A DNA stretch of 64,000 nucleotides from Musa acuminata AAA Group (Eukaryota > Streptophyta > Magnoliopsida > Zingiberales > Musaceae), in assembly GCF_036884655.1 (NCBI RefSeq), contig NC_088331.1, positions 13,345,001-13,409,000 on the forward strand, read 5' to 3'. A program made the position numbers and the translations under genes. Shown one piece after another: positions 22,877-32,774 of the stretch; positions within the stretch are counted from its first letter, which is position 1; each line of letters begins with the position of its first letter. The notes beneath the pieces were generated by a model that did no database searches, was not told the DNA's origin, and saw only the letters and a program-made list of their open reading frames with translations.

Positions 22877-23643
22877 TACTACTGCTGTTTTAAAGGGATG
22901 ATGATGAGCTAAAGTAAATGAAGAACAAAACAGAATTTAAGAGCTTCTTAGAGAATACCTTTGTGAAATCTTCAAGAGAAGGAAGGATTCTTGATGTTTT
23001 GCTCCGAAATGGGAGGTATTTGGAAGGCTTAGAGGAGTGAAGTGGGAATGGAGGAGTCTTGGAAGAGTAGAGGAGGAAATGGGGGTGAGTTGGGGTCGGT
23101 TCCTTAGCCGGCCCTAGCGTGATTTTAAGGGGGGCAGAGCTGCTGGCGGTTGCACCTCTGGCTGGAGCGGTGCAACCTCTGGCAACCCGTGAAGGCTGGA
23201 GGTGCAACCGCCAGCTGGAGAGGTGCCACCGCCTGCAGCAGGTGAGCATTTTAGGATGTTCTGATTTAGGGAGCCTTTGCCTTGAGGAGAGTTTCAGAGC
23301 AATTGATGTTTGTTACATGATTTCGTATGAATTTTCATTTAAGGAAGAAGCTCTTTGTAAGATATTTCTTTTAACGTGCATACGAATGTTTGTTTGGTGT
23401 CCCTTTTAAGATCATGACATGTTTAGTTTCTACAAGAATTAATTCGTAGATGAACAGGTTTTGAAGATCAGGGGGGTATGTGAATTTGGATATCATAGGT
23501 TTCTAATTGTATCGTATTTGTGATTTCATAGCTTCCACTTGTTACTTAAGTGTTGCGAGTTCCTTTTTGATTCTTGGTTTATGATCATTGAGAGTTAAGG
23601 AGCAGAACATTATTTCTTGCTCCGGCCTAGACTTTTAATGTTT
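22877..23643 (-). promoter_or_regulatory. Gag-ORF371 spacer with promoter-like features
   Basis: Near-identical to 1184-1950. Toward ORF371 it shows GCGGT/ACCGC repeats (23134-23238), a TTAAAAT box (about 23122) and a pyrimidine-rich stretch (23005-23095) before the ATG. The gag-proximal end keeps about 30 bases like those after the gag stop in C (AGCAAGAAAT at 23606-23615) before diverging. Promoter activity is an inference. Confidence 0.45.
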
Positions 23644-25227
23644 TTATAGGAACGGATGATCTTTAGGAACCCATTTGCTTTTGGGTGCCTCATAAATAGA
23701 TCTACATTTTCTATCATGTTGCATAGAGTTTATCATGGTTCCTTTAGGAACCCAAACTAATTTGTTTGGACTAATTTTCTTGAATGGACAATAATGTGTC
23801 TTGTGTCCAGATTTGCAACAAAAGTTGCACTTGGTTTGGTTTTGAACATGTAAGATGGGACCTTTCACAAAGGTAGTTGGATTTTGGTGAGGACTCCTCA
23901 CAAATCCAATCCCACTTCTTTTGGGAGCATGACCCTTGTTTGTAAGGATCATGTTTAATGACTTGCTGCCAACCTCGAATTTCTTCAAGGTGTCCTTAAG
24001 CAGCAAGTTTTCTTTTTGTATAGTTTCTAAATCATGACATTTGATACATGAGTTTAAACTATCATGATGTTCGACTTTTAACTTATCAAACTCACAAGTA
24101 AGATTATCATGTACCCTTTTTAGCAACTTGTATTTTCTATTTATAACTTTGCATTCATCAAATAAATCATGGAAGGCATTTAATAATTCATCGAAAGATA
24201 AATCAGCATCTAATAAATTCGTTACCTCCTCTTCGATGGCCATAAAGGCGTAATGAGCAACTTGCTCGGTGTTGGATTCTTCTTCCTCGGATGCGCTCGA
24301 ATCATCCCATGTTGCTTGGAGCGCCTTCTTCTTTGTTGTTCTTTTCTTGACTTGGGGACAATCACTTTTGTAATGTCCCGGCTTTTTACATTCATAGCAG
24401 ATCACTTGGTCCTTCTTAGGTTCAAGTTTATTTTTCACATCGTTTTTAAACTTGTTTCTTTTGAAGAATTTTTTAAATTTTCTTGTCAAAAGTGCCAAGT
24501 CATCATCACAGTCCTCATCACTTGAGTTTTCTCTCAAGTGGCATTCAGAAGTTTTAAGTGCCATATCCTTCCTGTTCTTTGGAAGGATGTCTTCTTGCTC
24601 TTCATGAGCTTTGCAAGTCATTTCGTAGGTCATTAATGACCCGATTAGTTCTTCAAGAGGAAAATTTCGCAGATCTTTTGCCTCTTGAATGGCGGTGACT
24701 TTAGGATCCCAACTCTTAGGAAGGGATCTTAGTATCTTATTAACAAGCTCAAAATCCGAAAAGCTCTTTCCGAGACCTTTTAAACCGTTGACGACATCCG
24801 TGAAACGGGTAAACATGTCGCCAATGGTTTCACTCGGTTTCATTCGAAAAAGTTCAAAAGAATGCAGCAACAGATTGATTTTTGACTCTTTCACTCTACT
24901 TGTGCCCTCGTGGGTCACTTCAAGTGTGTGCCAAATATCAAAAGCAGTTTCGCAAGTTGAAACACGATTAAACTCGTTTTTATCAAGTGCGCAAAATAAG
25001 GCATTCATAGCCTTTGCATTAAGAGCGAAAGCCTTCTTTTCCAAATCGTTCCAATCGATCATTGGAAGAGAAGATTTTGAAAATCCATTTTCAACAAGGT
25101 TCCATAGTTCAAAATCCATAGAAATAAGAAAGATCCTCATTCGGGTCTTCCAGTAAGTGTAGTCCGTTCCACTGAACATGGGTGGACGTGTAATCGAATG
25201 CCCCTCTTGGTTTCCGGCGTATGCCAT
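23644..25227 (-). CDS. gag: Sirevirus gag of element A
   Basis: 527 residues from ATG at 25227, 37 bases downstream of the PBS. The N-terminal half (20-210) is the copia capsid-like gag domain (DYTYWKTRMRIFL, ALNAKAMNALFCAL, LPKSWDPKVTAIQEAKDL). Two CCHC zinc knuckles follow: CYECKKPGHYKSDC (277-290) and CNFCCKSGHKTHYC (467-480). An acidic Ser/Glu patch (309-320) and a probable coiled coil (345-420) lie between them. Gag packages the RNA into virus-like particles. It is complete, ends in TAA rather than the TAG of B and C, and no pol follows. Confidence 0.95.
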   Translation of the reverse strand: MAYAGNQEGHSITRPPMFSGTDYTYWKTRMRIFLISMDFELWNLVENGFSKSSLPMIDWNDLEKKAFALNAKAMNALFCALDKNEFNRVSTCETAFDIWHTLEVTHEGTSRVKESKINLLLHSFELFRMKPSETIGDMFTRFTDVVNGLKGLGKSFSDFELVNKILRSLPKSWDPKVTAIQEAKDLRNFPLEELIGSLMTYEMTCKAHEEQEDILPKNRKDMALKTSECHLRENSSDEDCDDDLALLTRKFKKFFKRNKFKNDVKNKLEPKKDQVICYECKKPGHYKSDCPQVKKRTTKKKALQATWDDSSASEEEESNTEQVAHYAFMAIEEEVTNLLDADLSFDELLNAFHDLFDECKVINRKYKLLKRVHDNLTCEFDKLKVEHHDSLNSCIKCHDLETIQKENLLLKDTLKKFEVGSKSLNMILTNKGHAPKRSGIGFVRSPHQNPTTFVKGPILHVQNQTKCNFCCKSGHKTHYCPFKKISPNKLVWVPKGTMINSMQHDRKCRSIYEAPKSKWVPKDHPFL

Positions 25228-25263
25228 CTCTCTTGGGTTTTAATCCTTTAGAGAGTTAACCGA

Positions 25264-25275
25264 GCTCTGATACCA
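25264..25275 (-). other. Primer-binding site, element A
   Basis: TGGTATCAGAGC on the minus strand, two bases from the 5' LTR end; complementary to the 3' end of initiator Met tRNA, the usual copia primer. Confidence 0.95.
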
Positions 25276-26426
25276 ATTGTTAGGATCAAGAGCACTAAGA
25301 GGGGGGGGGTGAATTAGTGCAGCGGAAATCTTATAATAATTTAAAAACCAAAAGCTGCGTTCGTTCAAAAACTATTATGATGCAAAAGCAAATTCTCAGT
25401 TTGTATCTAAGTGCAGTTTGCGTCTAAGCGCAGATTGCGTTTAAGCGCAGTTTTGCGTCTAAGCGCAGTTTTGCGTCTAAGCGCAGTTTTGCGTCTAAAC
25501 TCAGATTTACGTCTAAATGCAGATTTACGTCTAAACGCAGATTTACGTCTAAACGCAGTTTTACGTCTAAACGCAGTTTTACGTTTAAACGCAGTTTTAC
25601 GTCTAAACGCAGATTTACGTCTAAACGCAGTTTTACGTCTAAACGTAGTTTTACGTCTAAACGCAGATTTACGTCTAAACGCAGTTTTACGTCTAGATGC
25701 AGATTTACGTCTAAACTTTGAAACTCGTTTGTATATTCGCAGAAGGCAGTATGCAGTTGAAATCAAGACGTAAACGTAAACTGAAATCTGAAGATTGAGC
25801 GAAGAAACCCGATTTACGTCTGAATGCAGTTTTACGTCTAAATGTTGAAACTCGTTCGTAAAATCGTAGAGGACAGATTGCAGTTATTAATAGGATTAAA
25901 ATGTAAGCGTAAACTGCAAAGAAGCTCGTTCGTAAAAGGGCGGAAAACAGTTCTGCAGAATCAAACGTAAACGTAAACTGTAATGTATGAAGTTACGTCT
26001 GAATGCAGATTTGGAAGAACAGCTCTTAGAACTTGTTCGTGAAAGCGCAGAGAGCAGTAGTGATGAGGGAGGTTTGCAGTAATGATAAAGTGCTCGAAAT
26101 TAAACGCAAACCAGAGATTTAGAGTGGTTCGGTCAGCCTTGACCTACTCCACTTTTGGCTTCCTCCACCGATGAGGTTGCCGACGTCAACTAGGTGCCTT
26201 CCTTCAATGGGCGAAGGCCAAACTTCCCTCTTACAATTTCTCTCCTTTTGACAGGTTTAGGAGACAACCTTTACAGACCTTTCTCTCCTCACTTTACAAT
26301 TGGAAACTTGAAGAACAGAAGGAGGAGACTTAAAGGCTTTTACAACACTTTTGAGCTCTTTAGAATCACAGAAAAGATCACAATTTCGGTATGGGTCTGT
26401 GTCTTTCCAGTGCTGAATGGGTGGGG

Positions 26427-26434
26427 TATTTATA
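26427..26434 (-). promoter_or_regulatory. TATA box of element A 5' LTR
   Basis: TATAAATA on the minus strand within GGCCTATAAATACCCCACCC, conserved in every LTR of the group. Transcription should start some 30 bases downstream, which puts the 18-bp array in the RNA leader. Confidence 0.8.
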
Positions 26435-26494
26435 GGCCCCAACCCAATTCAAAATTCGAGCTCAAAACGATCAAATCCCAGAATTCTGGGATCA

Positions 26495-27072
26495 GGCGGT
26501 TGCACCTCTCGACTGGAGAGGTGGCACCGCCTGGCAGAGCTCGAAGACTGAGCTCTGCCGATTGCTTCTTCTCTGCCAGAGCTCGAAGACTGAGCTCGAT
26601 GGTTGCATCACCTGGCAGAGCTCGAAGACTGAGCTTGGTGGTTGCATCACCTGGCAGAGCTCGAAATCTGAGCTCGGTGGTTGCATCACTTGGCAGAGCT
26701 CCAAACTGAGCTCAAGCTGATGCACCATTCTGCCATAGCTCGAAGACTGAGCTTGGTGAATGCATCACCTGGCAAAGCTCGAGACTGAGCTCAGGCTGAT
26801 GCACCACTCTGCCAGAGCTCGAAGACTGAGCTCGGTGGATGCATCGCCTGGCAGAGCTCGGAACTTGAGCTCTGGCGGTGCAACCTCTTGGCTGGAGCGG
26901 TTGCACCTCCCAGCCTTGCAACCCTGGCGGTTGCACCTCCTGGCTGGGGCGGTTGCACCTCTCAACCCCACAGCCCAGGCGGTTGCACCTCCTGGCTGGG
27001 GCGGTTGCACCTCTCAACCCTACAGCCCAGGCGGTTGCACCTCCTGGCTGGGGCGGTTGCACCTCCTGGTGC
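26495..27072. repeat. GC-rich palindromic repeat zone of the U3 region
   Basis: Two repeat types. Distal to TATA (about 26880-27072) are repeated GGCGGTTGCACCTCC units, many forming GGCGGT/ACCGCC stems. Nearer the TATA box are repeats of GAGCTC-AGTCTTC-GAGCTC with TGATGCA spacers. All LTRs of A-E carry this zone just upstream of the TATA box. Confidence 0.9.
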
Positions 27073-27599
27073 AATCAGGGTCCGAATGGTTCACTCCATT
27101 CGACCCACTTTGAATCTTTTCAGGGGCCCAATTGCCCCAAGATTAAGCTAATGGGATCACCTCCCATTTTCATGCTTAATCATCGTGCTAACTACGATTA
27201 TCTCTAAGACAACTTCTGCAGCTTTGCGCCGATGCGTCAATCGCTTCTTCCGGCGAGTTTCCGGCCAACTTCCGTCGATCAACCGATAACCCTCGGTGAT
27301 CCTTCTGCGGACATCCGGCATACTCCTGGACTTTGCGACGATCCACTTGGCGAGTTCCGACGAGCTTCGCTTGGTAAGCTTCTGGACTTCTCGGATCTGT
27401 TCTCTCTGAACCTCCGACGACCGTCCGAACTTCCGTCGAACTCTCGAACTCCCAACGTGATCATGATCTTGACTCCGGCGCAACTCCTGCTGCTTGTCTT
27501 ATTCTCATCGTAGTTAATCCTGCACACTTATCTCAACACATAGATTAGATAACAAATGACAATTGACTTCATCATCAAAATCCGAGATTCAACAAGATT

Positions 27600-27791
27600 T
27601 AGGTTTGCAAACCATTGGATAGTCTCTACATCTCTTAGTTCATTCAGATCTACGTATTTTCCCTTATTGATGCTTCTTAGTTCGAAGGAGAGAAATTTTT
27701 CAGCATGGTTTTTGGAATCAAAAAGAGTGAGATCAAACTCTTCTACTACTCTCCTCTTTCCCTTATCCCTTGAGGATCTTCTAGAGCCCAT
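27600..27791 (-). pseudogene. ORF371 of element B, N-terminal 62-64 codons
   Basis: ATG at 27791; the product reads MGSRRSSRDKGKRRVV at the start. It is cut from its remainder (17304-18233) by element A. On its own the frame runs on into the A LTR and stops at 27528. Confidence 0.88.
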
Positions 27792-28360
27792 AGCTACTGC
27801 TGTTTAAAGAGATAAAGATAAACAAGAGTGAACAAAACAGAATTTTAGAGGTTCTTAGAGAATACCTTAGTGAAATCTTCAAAATAGGGAGAGATTCTTG
27901 ATGTTTTGCTCCGAAATGGGAGGTATTTGGGAGGCTAAATGGAGTGAAATGAGGATGGAGGAGGCTTGGAGGAGTGGAGAATGAAGGGGAAGTGAGTTGG
28001 GGTCGGTTTCACCGCCGGCCCTAGTGAGGGTTTAAAAGGGCAGAGTTGCGGGCGGTTGCACCTCTGGCTGGAGCGGTGCAACCGCTGGCAACTCGTGATG
28101 GCTGGAGGTGCCACCGCTGGCTGGAGAGGTGAAAATTGTAATTTGATCAGGTAGGTTTTGTTTTGAGGAGAGTTTTGATCCATAGCAATTAACGTTGCTT
28201 ACATGATTACGTGTGTGTTTTGTTTCAAGACACAATCGCTTGTACGATCAAGATAGAACTTTTTACGTGCATACTCCTAATGTCGTACATGTGTTTGTGA
28301 TTTGAAAAGTCACATTAGGTTGTATCCAATTTGCTTTTGTGATTTCATAATTACCACTTA
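27792..28360 (-). other. Captured 5' flank of ORF371 in element B
   Basis: Homologous to but shorter than the spacer in A. It keeps the GCGGT/ACCGC repeats (28050-28125), a TTTTAAAC box (about 28030) and pyrimidine-rich leader. It joins pol sequence at about 28360. Confidence 0.65.
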
Positions 28361-28497
28361 TTGTTGTCTCCGAAGGTGACATATCCTTCGTTTATGCTAG
28401 TGAGCTTAGAGAATTGGGATGAATCTCCGGTCATATGCCTTGAGCATCCACTGTCAAGGTACCATCTCTTGCTCCTAGCTTGCGATGGTTTAGTTTT
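28361..28497 (-). pseudogene. Protease-start stub of pol in element B
   Basis: Directly after the gag TAG the same frame reads [14 protein letters not shown] and then VTFGDNN before leaving pol. The protease active-site triplet DSG is kept, but most of protease and all of integrase and RT are gone. Confidence 0.88.
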
Positions 28498-30075
28498 CTA
28501 CAAGAAAGGATGATGTTTAGGTACCCATTTGCTTTTGGGTTCCTCACAAATAGATCTACATTTTTTATCATGTTGCATAGAATTTGTCATGGTTCCTTTA
28601 GGAACCCATATCAATTTGTTTGGACTCCATTTCCTGAATAGACAATAATGTGTCTTGTGACCAAACTTGCAACAAAAGTTGCATTTGCTTCTAACATGTA
28701 AGATGGGGCCTTTTACAAAGGTAGTTGGATTTTGGTGAGGACTCCTCACAAATCCAATCCCACTTCTTTTGGGAGCATGACCCTTGTTTGTAAGGATCAT
28801 GTTTAATGACTTGCTACCAACCTCGAATTTCTTCAAGGTGTCCTTAAGTAGCAAGTTTTCTTTTTGACAGATTTCTAGATCATGACATTTTATACATGAA
28901 TTTAAACTATCATGATATTCGATTTTTAACTTATTAAAGTCACAAGTAAGACTATCATGTACCTTTTTTAGCAATTTGTATTTTCTATTTATAACTTTGC
29001 ATTCATCAAATAAATCATGGAAAACATTTAATAATTCATCGAAAGATAAATCAGCATCTAATAAATCCGTTACCTCCTCTCCGATGGCCATTAAGGCGTA
29101 ATGAGCAACTTGCTCGGTGTTGGACTCCTCTTCTTCAGATGCGCTCGAGTCATCCCATGTTGCTTGAAGAGCCTTCTTCTTTGATGTTCTTCTTTTGACT
29201 TGGGGACAATCATTCTTGTAGTGTCCCGGCTTTTTACATTCGTAGCAGATCACTTGGTCCTTCTTGGGTTCAAGTTTATTTTTCACATCGTTTTTAAACT
29301 TGTTTCTTTTGAAGAATTTCTTAAACTTTCTTGTCAAAAGTGCCAAGTCATCATCACAGTCCTCATCACTTGAGTTTTCTCTCAAGTGGCATTCAGAAGT
29401 TTTAAGTGCCATATCCTTCCTGTTCTTTGGAAGGATGTCTTCTTGCTCTTCATGAGCTTTGCAAGTCATTTCGTAGGTCATTAATGACCCGATTAGTTCT
29501 TCAAGAGGGAAGTTGCGCAGATCTTTTGCCTCTTGAATGGCAGTGACTTTAGGATCCCAACTTTTAGGAAGGGATCTTAGTATTTTATTTACGAGTTCAA
29601 AATCGGAAAAACTTTTTCCGAGTCCTTTTAGACCGTTGACGACATCCGTGAAACGGGTAAACATGTCGCCAATGGTTTCACTCGGTTTCATTCGGAAAAG
29701 TTCAAAAGAATGCAGCAACAGATTGATTTTTGACTCTTTCACTCTTCTTGTGCCCTCGTGGGTCACTTCAAGTGTGTGCCAAATATCAAATGCAGTTTCG
29801 CAAGTTGAAACACGATTAAACTCGTTTTTATCAAGTGCGCAAAATAAGGCATTCATAGCCTTTGCATTAAGAGCGAAAGCCTTCTTTTCCAACTCATTCC
29901 AATCGATCATTGGAAGAGAAGACTTTGAAAATCCGTTTTCAACAAGGTTCCACAGTTCAAAATCCATAGAAATAAGAAAGATCCTCATTCGGGTCTTCCA
30001 GTAGGTGTAGTCCGTTCCACTGAACATGGGTGGACGTGTAATAGAATGCCCCTCTTGGTTTCCGGCGTATGCCAT
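28498..30075 (-). CDS. gag: Sirevirus gag of element B
   Basis: 525 residues from ATG at 30075, with the same layout as in A: capsid-like domain, zinc knuckle CYECKKPGHYKNDC, acidic patch, coiled coil, second knuckle CNFCCKFGHKTHYC. It has diverged by scattered substitutions and lost two residues near the second knuckle (HVRSKC against HVQNQTKC). Intact reading frame ending in TAG, followed in frame by the protease start. It probably could still supply a gag protein. Confidence 0.93.
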   Translation of the reverse strand: MAYAGNQEGHSITRPPMFSGTDYTYWKTRMRIFLISMDFELWNLVENGFSKSSLPMIDWNELEKKAFALNAKAMNALFCALDKNEFNRVSTCETAFDIWHTLEVTHEGTRRVKESKINLLLHSFELFRMKPSETIGDMFTRFTDVVNGLKGLGKSFSDFELVNKILRSLPKSWDPKVTAIQEAKDLRNFPLEELIGSLMTYEMTCKAHEEQEDILPKNRKDMALKTSECHLRENSSDEDCDDDLALLTRKFKKFFKRNKFKNDVKNKLEPKKDQVICYECKKPGHYKNDCPQVKRRTSKKKALQATWDDSSASEEEESNTEQVAHYALMAIGEEVTDLLDADLSFDELLNVFHDLFDECKVINRKYKLLKKVHDSLTCDFNKLKIEYHDSLNSCIKCHDLEICQKENLLLKDTLKKFEVGSKSLNMILTNKGHAPKRSGIGFVRSPHQNPTTFVKGPILHVRSKCNFCCKFGHKTHYCLFRKWSPNKLIWVPKGTMTNSMQHDKKCRSICEEPKSKWVPKHHPFL

Positions 30076-30111
30076 CTCTCTTGGGTTTTAATCCTTTAGA
30101 GAGTTAACCTT

Positions 30112-30123
30112 GCTCTGATACCA
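30112..30123 (-). other. Primer-binding site, element B
   Basis: TGGTATCAGAGC (minus strand) two bases from the 5' LTR; initiator Met tRNA type. Confidence 0.94.
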
Positions 30124-30125
30124 AT

Positions 30126-32378
30126 TGTTAGGATCGAGAGCACTAAGAGGGGGGGGGGGGTGAATTAGTGCAGCGGAAATCTTACAGCAATTTAAAAGCT
30201 AAAGCTGCGTTCGTCCGATAAAAAATGATTTCGATATAAAAGCAGAATCACAGTGCAGTTTGCATCTAAGCGCAGTTTTGCGTCTAAGCGCAGTTTGCGT
30301 CTAAACACAGTTTGCGTCTAAGCGCAGTTTGCGTCTAAGCATAGTTTGCGTCTAAGCGCAGTTTGCGTCTAAGCGCAGTTTGCGTCTAAACGCAGTTTTA
30401 CGTCAAAACGCAGTTTTACATCAAAACGTAGTTTTACGTCTAAACGCAGTTTTACGTCTAAACGCAGTTTTGCGTCTAAACGCAGTTTTGCGTCTAAACG
30501 CAGTTTTGCGTCTAAACGCAGTTTTACGTCTAAACGCAGTTTTACGTCTAAACGCAGTTTTACGTTTAAACGCAGTTTTGCGTCTAAACGTAATTTTACG
30601 TCTAAATGTAGTTTTGCGTCTAAAAGCAGTTTTGAGCCTTGAAAAGCGTTTTACGTAGAAAGCAATTTGCAGTTATAAATGGAATCCGAATGTAAGCGTA
30701 AACTGCAGTGTGAAGATTGTACGAAAACACGATTTACGTTTGAATGCAGATTCTGAAAGATCAGAGCTTAGAAACTCGTTCGTAAAGGCGCAGAGGGCAG
30801 TAGCAATGTAGGAGGTTTGCAGTAATGATAAAGTGCTCAAGGTAAAAGCAAACCAGAGATTTAGAGTGGTTCGGTCAGTCTTGACCTACTCCACTTTTGG
30901 CTTCCTCCTCCGACGAGGTCACCGACGTCAACTAGCTGCCTTCCTTCAATGGGCGAAGGCTAACTGCCCTTTTACAGTTTCTCTCCTTTTGACAGGCTCA
31001 AGAGACAACCTTTACAGATCCTTTCTCTCCTCTCTTTACAACTCAAGACTTGAAGAACAGAAGGAGGAGAACTTTAGGACTTTACACAAATTTGAGCTCT
31101 TAGAATCACTGAAAAGATCAAGAATTCGGTGTGGATCTGTATATTTTCAGTGTTGAATGGGTGGGGTATTTATAGGCCCCAACCCAATTCAAATTTGGAG
31201 CTCAAAACGATCAAATCCCGGAATTCCGGGATCAGGCGGTTGCACCTCTTGACTGGAGAGGTGGCACCGCCTGGCAGAGCTCGAAGACTGAGCTCAGGCG
31301 ATTGCACCTCTCTGCCAGAGCTCGAAGACTGAGCTCAGTGGTTGCATCGCCTGGCAGAGCTCGAAGTCTGAGCTCGGTGGTTGCATCACCTGGCAGAGCT
31401 CGAAACTGAGCTCAGGCTGATGCACCTCTCTGCTAGAGCTCGAAGACTGAGCTCAGTGGTTGCATCGCCTGGCAGAGCTCGAAGTCTGAGCTCGGTGGTT
31501 GCATCACCTGGCAGAGCTCGAAACTGAGCTCAGGCTGATGCTCCTCTCTGCCAGAGGTGGTTGCATCTCTCTGCCAGAGCTCGAAGACCGAGCTCAGGCG
31601 ATGCATCTCCTGTCCAAAGAGGTTGCACCTCTCTGCCAGAGCTCGAAGACCGAGCTCGGTGGTTGCACCTCTTGGCAGAGCTCGAAACTTGAGCTCTGGC
31701 GGTGCTACCTCTTGACAGAGGAGGTTGCACCGCCCAGTCTCGCTTGGAGACTGAGCCCTGGGCGGTTGCACCTCTTGACTGGGGCGGTTGCACCGCCCAG
31801 TCCCGCAGCCCAGGCGGTTGCACCTCCTGGCCTAGGCGGTTGCACCGCCTGGTGCAATCAGGGTCCGAATGGTTCGCTCCATTCGGCCCAATTTGAATCT
31901 TTTCAGGGGCCCAATTGCCCTAAGATTAAGCTAATGGGATCACCTCCCATTTTCAAGCTTAATCATCGTGCTAACTACGATTAACTCTAAGACAACTTCT
32001 GCAGCTATGCTCCGATGCGTCAATCGCTTCTTCCGGCGAGTTTCCGGCGAACTTCCGTCGATCATCCGATAAACCTTCGGTGATTCTTCTGCGGACATCC
32101 GGCATACTCCTGGACTTTGCGACGATCCACTTGGCGAGTTCCGACGAGCTTCGCTTGGCAAGCTTCTGGACTTCTCGGATCTGTTCTCGCTGAACCTCCG
32201 ACGACCGTCCGAACTTCCGTCGAACTCTCGAACTCCCAATGTGATCATGATCTTGACTCCGGCGCAACACCTGCTGCTTGTCTTACTCTCATCGTAGTTA
32301 ATCCTGCACACTTATCTCAACACATAGATTAGATAACAAATGACAATTGACTTCATCATCAAAATCCGAGATTCAACA
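30126..32378 (-). repeat. Element B 5' LTR
   Basis: 2253 bp. TATA box at 31174-31167 (minus), GC-rich repeats 31230-31860, tandem array 30253-30640. Followed by the right target duplication CCACC (32379-32383). Confidence 0.95.
30253..30640. repeat. 18-bp tandem array, element B 5' LTR
   Basis: About 14 in-phase 18-bp units plus shorter GCAGTTTGCGTCTAA variants at one end. Four in-phase units more than the 3' LTR of the same element, so units are gained or lost after insertion or at reverse transcription. Confidence 0.94.
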
Positions 32379-32383
32379 CCACC

Positions 32384-32774
32384 CAGAACACTTGGGAGAC
32401 TGAGTCTCAAGCAGTGCCTCATGGTTTCAGGTGCTGAATGAGCTATTCAATTTGGCCCAATTCAGCCCTATTAAGGGCCCAGTTGACCCCTAACTGTACC
32501 TCCTAATCCTAACTCAATTTAAATTTTAATTATAATAATTAAGACATTCTTGTTCTGGTATGTCAATTGTTCTTCCGTCGAGCTTCCAGACTTCTCGATT
32601 AGTTCCGGCAACGACGAACTCTCGAATGCCCAACGAAGTCTCGATCTTATCTCTAGCATAACATTTGCTTTATGTCTTACTGCTATCGTAGTTAATCCTG
32701 CACACTTTTCTCAACATATAGATTAGATCAAACAATTTATAATTGATTTTGTCATCAAAATTCGAGATTCAACA
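32384..32774 (-). mobile_element. Element F, LTR (right part)
   Basis: Continuation of the F LTR after element B, ending CGAGATTCAACA like the other LTRs, with diverged sequence throughout. It contains the family's GTAGTTAATCCTGCACAC and the Sirevirus-type end. F has no second LTR in the window. Confidence 0.8.

Larger units (their letters stand above)
18234..27594 (-). mobile_element. Element A, young non-autonomous Sirevirus with ORF371
   Basis: 9361 bp with two 2317-bp LTRs (18234-20550, 25278-27594) and target duplication AGATT. Sense order: 5' LTR, PBS, gag, spacer with promoter-like sequence, ORF371, non-coding, PPT, 3' LTR. No protease, integrase, RT or RNase H is present, so it needs a helper such as element C. 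I found only one base difference between its LTRs (C at about 20333, T at about 27375), so the insertion is recent. It is nested in ORF371 of element B. Confidence 0.96.
25278..27594 (-). repeat. Element A 5' LTR
   Basis: 2317 bp. In sense orientation it begins TGTTGAATCTCGG at 27594, has the GC-rich repeat zone 27072-26495, the TATA box at 26434-26427, the 18-bp array 25724-25397 and the G/C tract before ...TAACA. Confidence 0.96.
13665..32378 (-). mobile_element. Element B, non-autonomous Sirevirus with ORF371
   Basis: Bounded by TG...CA LTRs (13665-15796 and 30126-32378) and a perfect 5-bp target duplication CCACC (13660-13664 and 32379-32383), so both ends are intact. Sense order from the right: 5' LTR, PBS, gag, first codons of pol including the protease DSG motif, a captured segment with ORF371, the last part of RNase H, PPT, 3' LTR. 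Element A (18234-27594) sits inside ORF371. B inserted into the LTR of element F. Confidence 0.95.
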
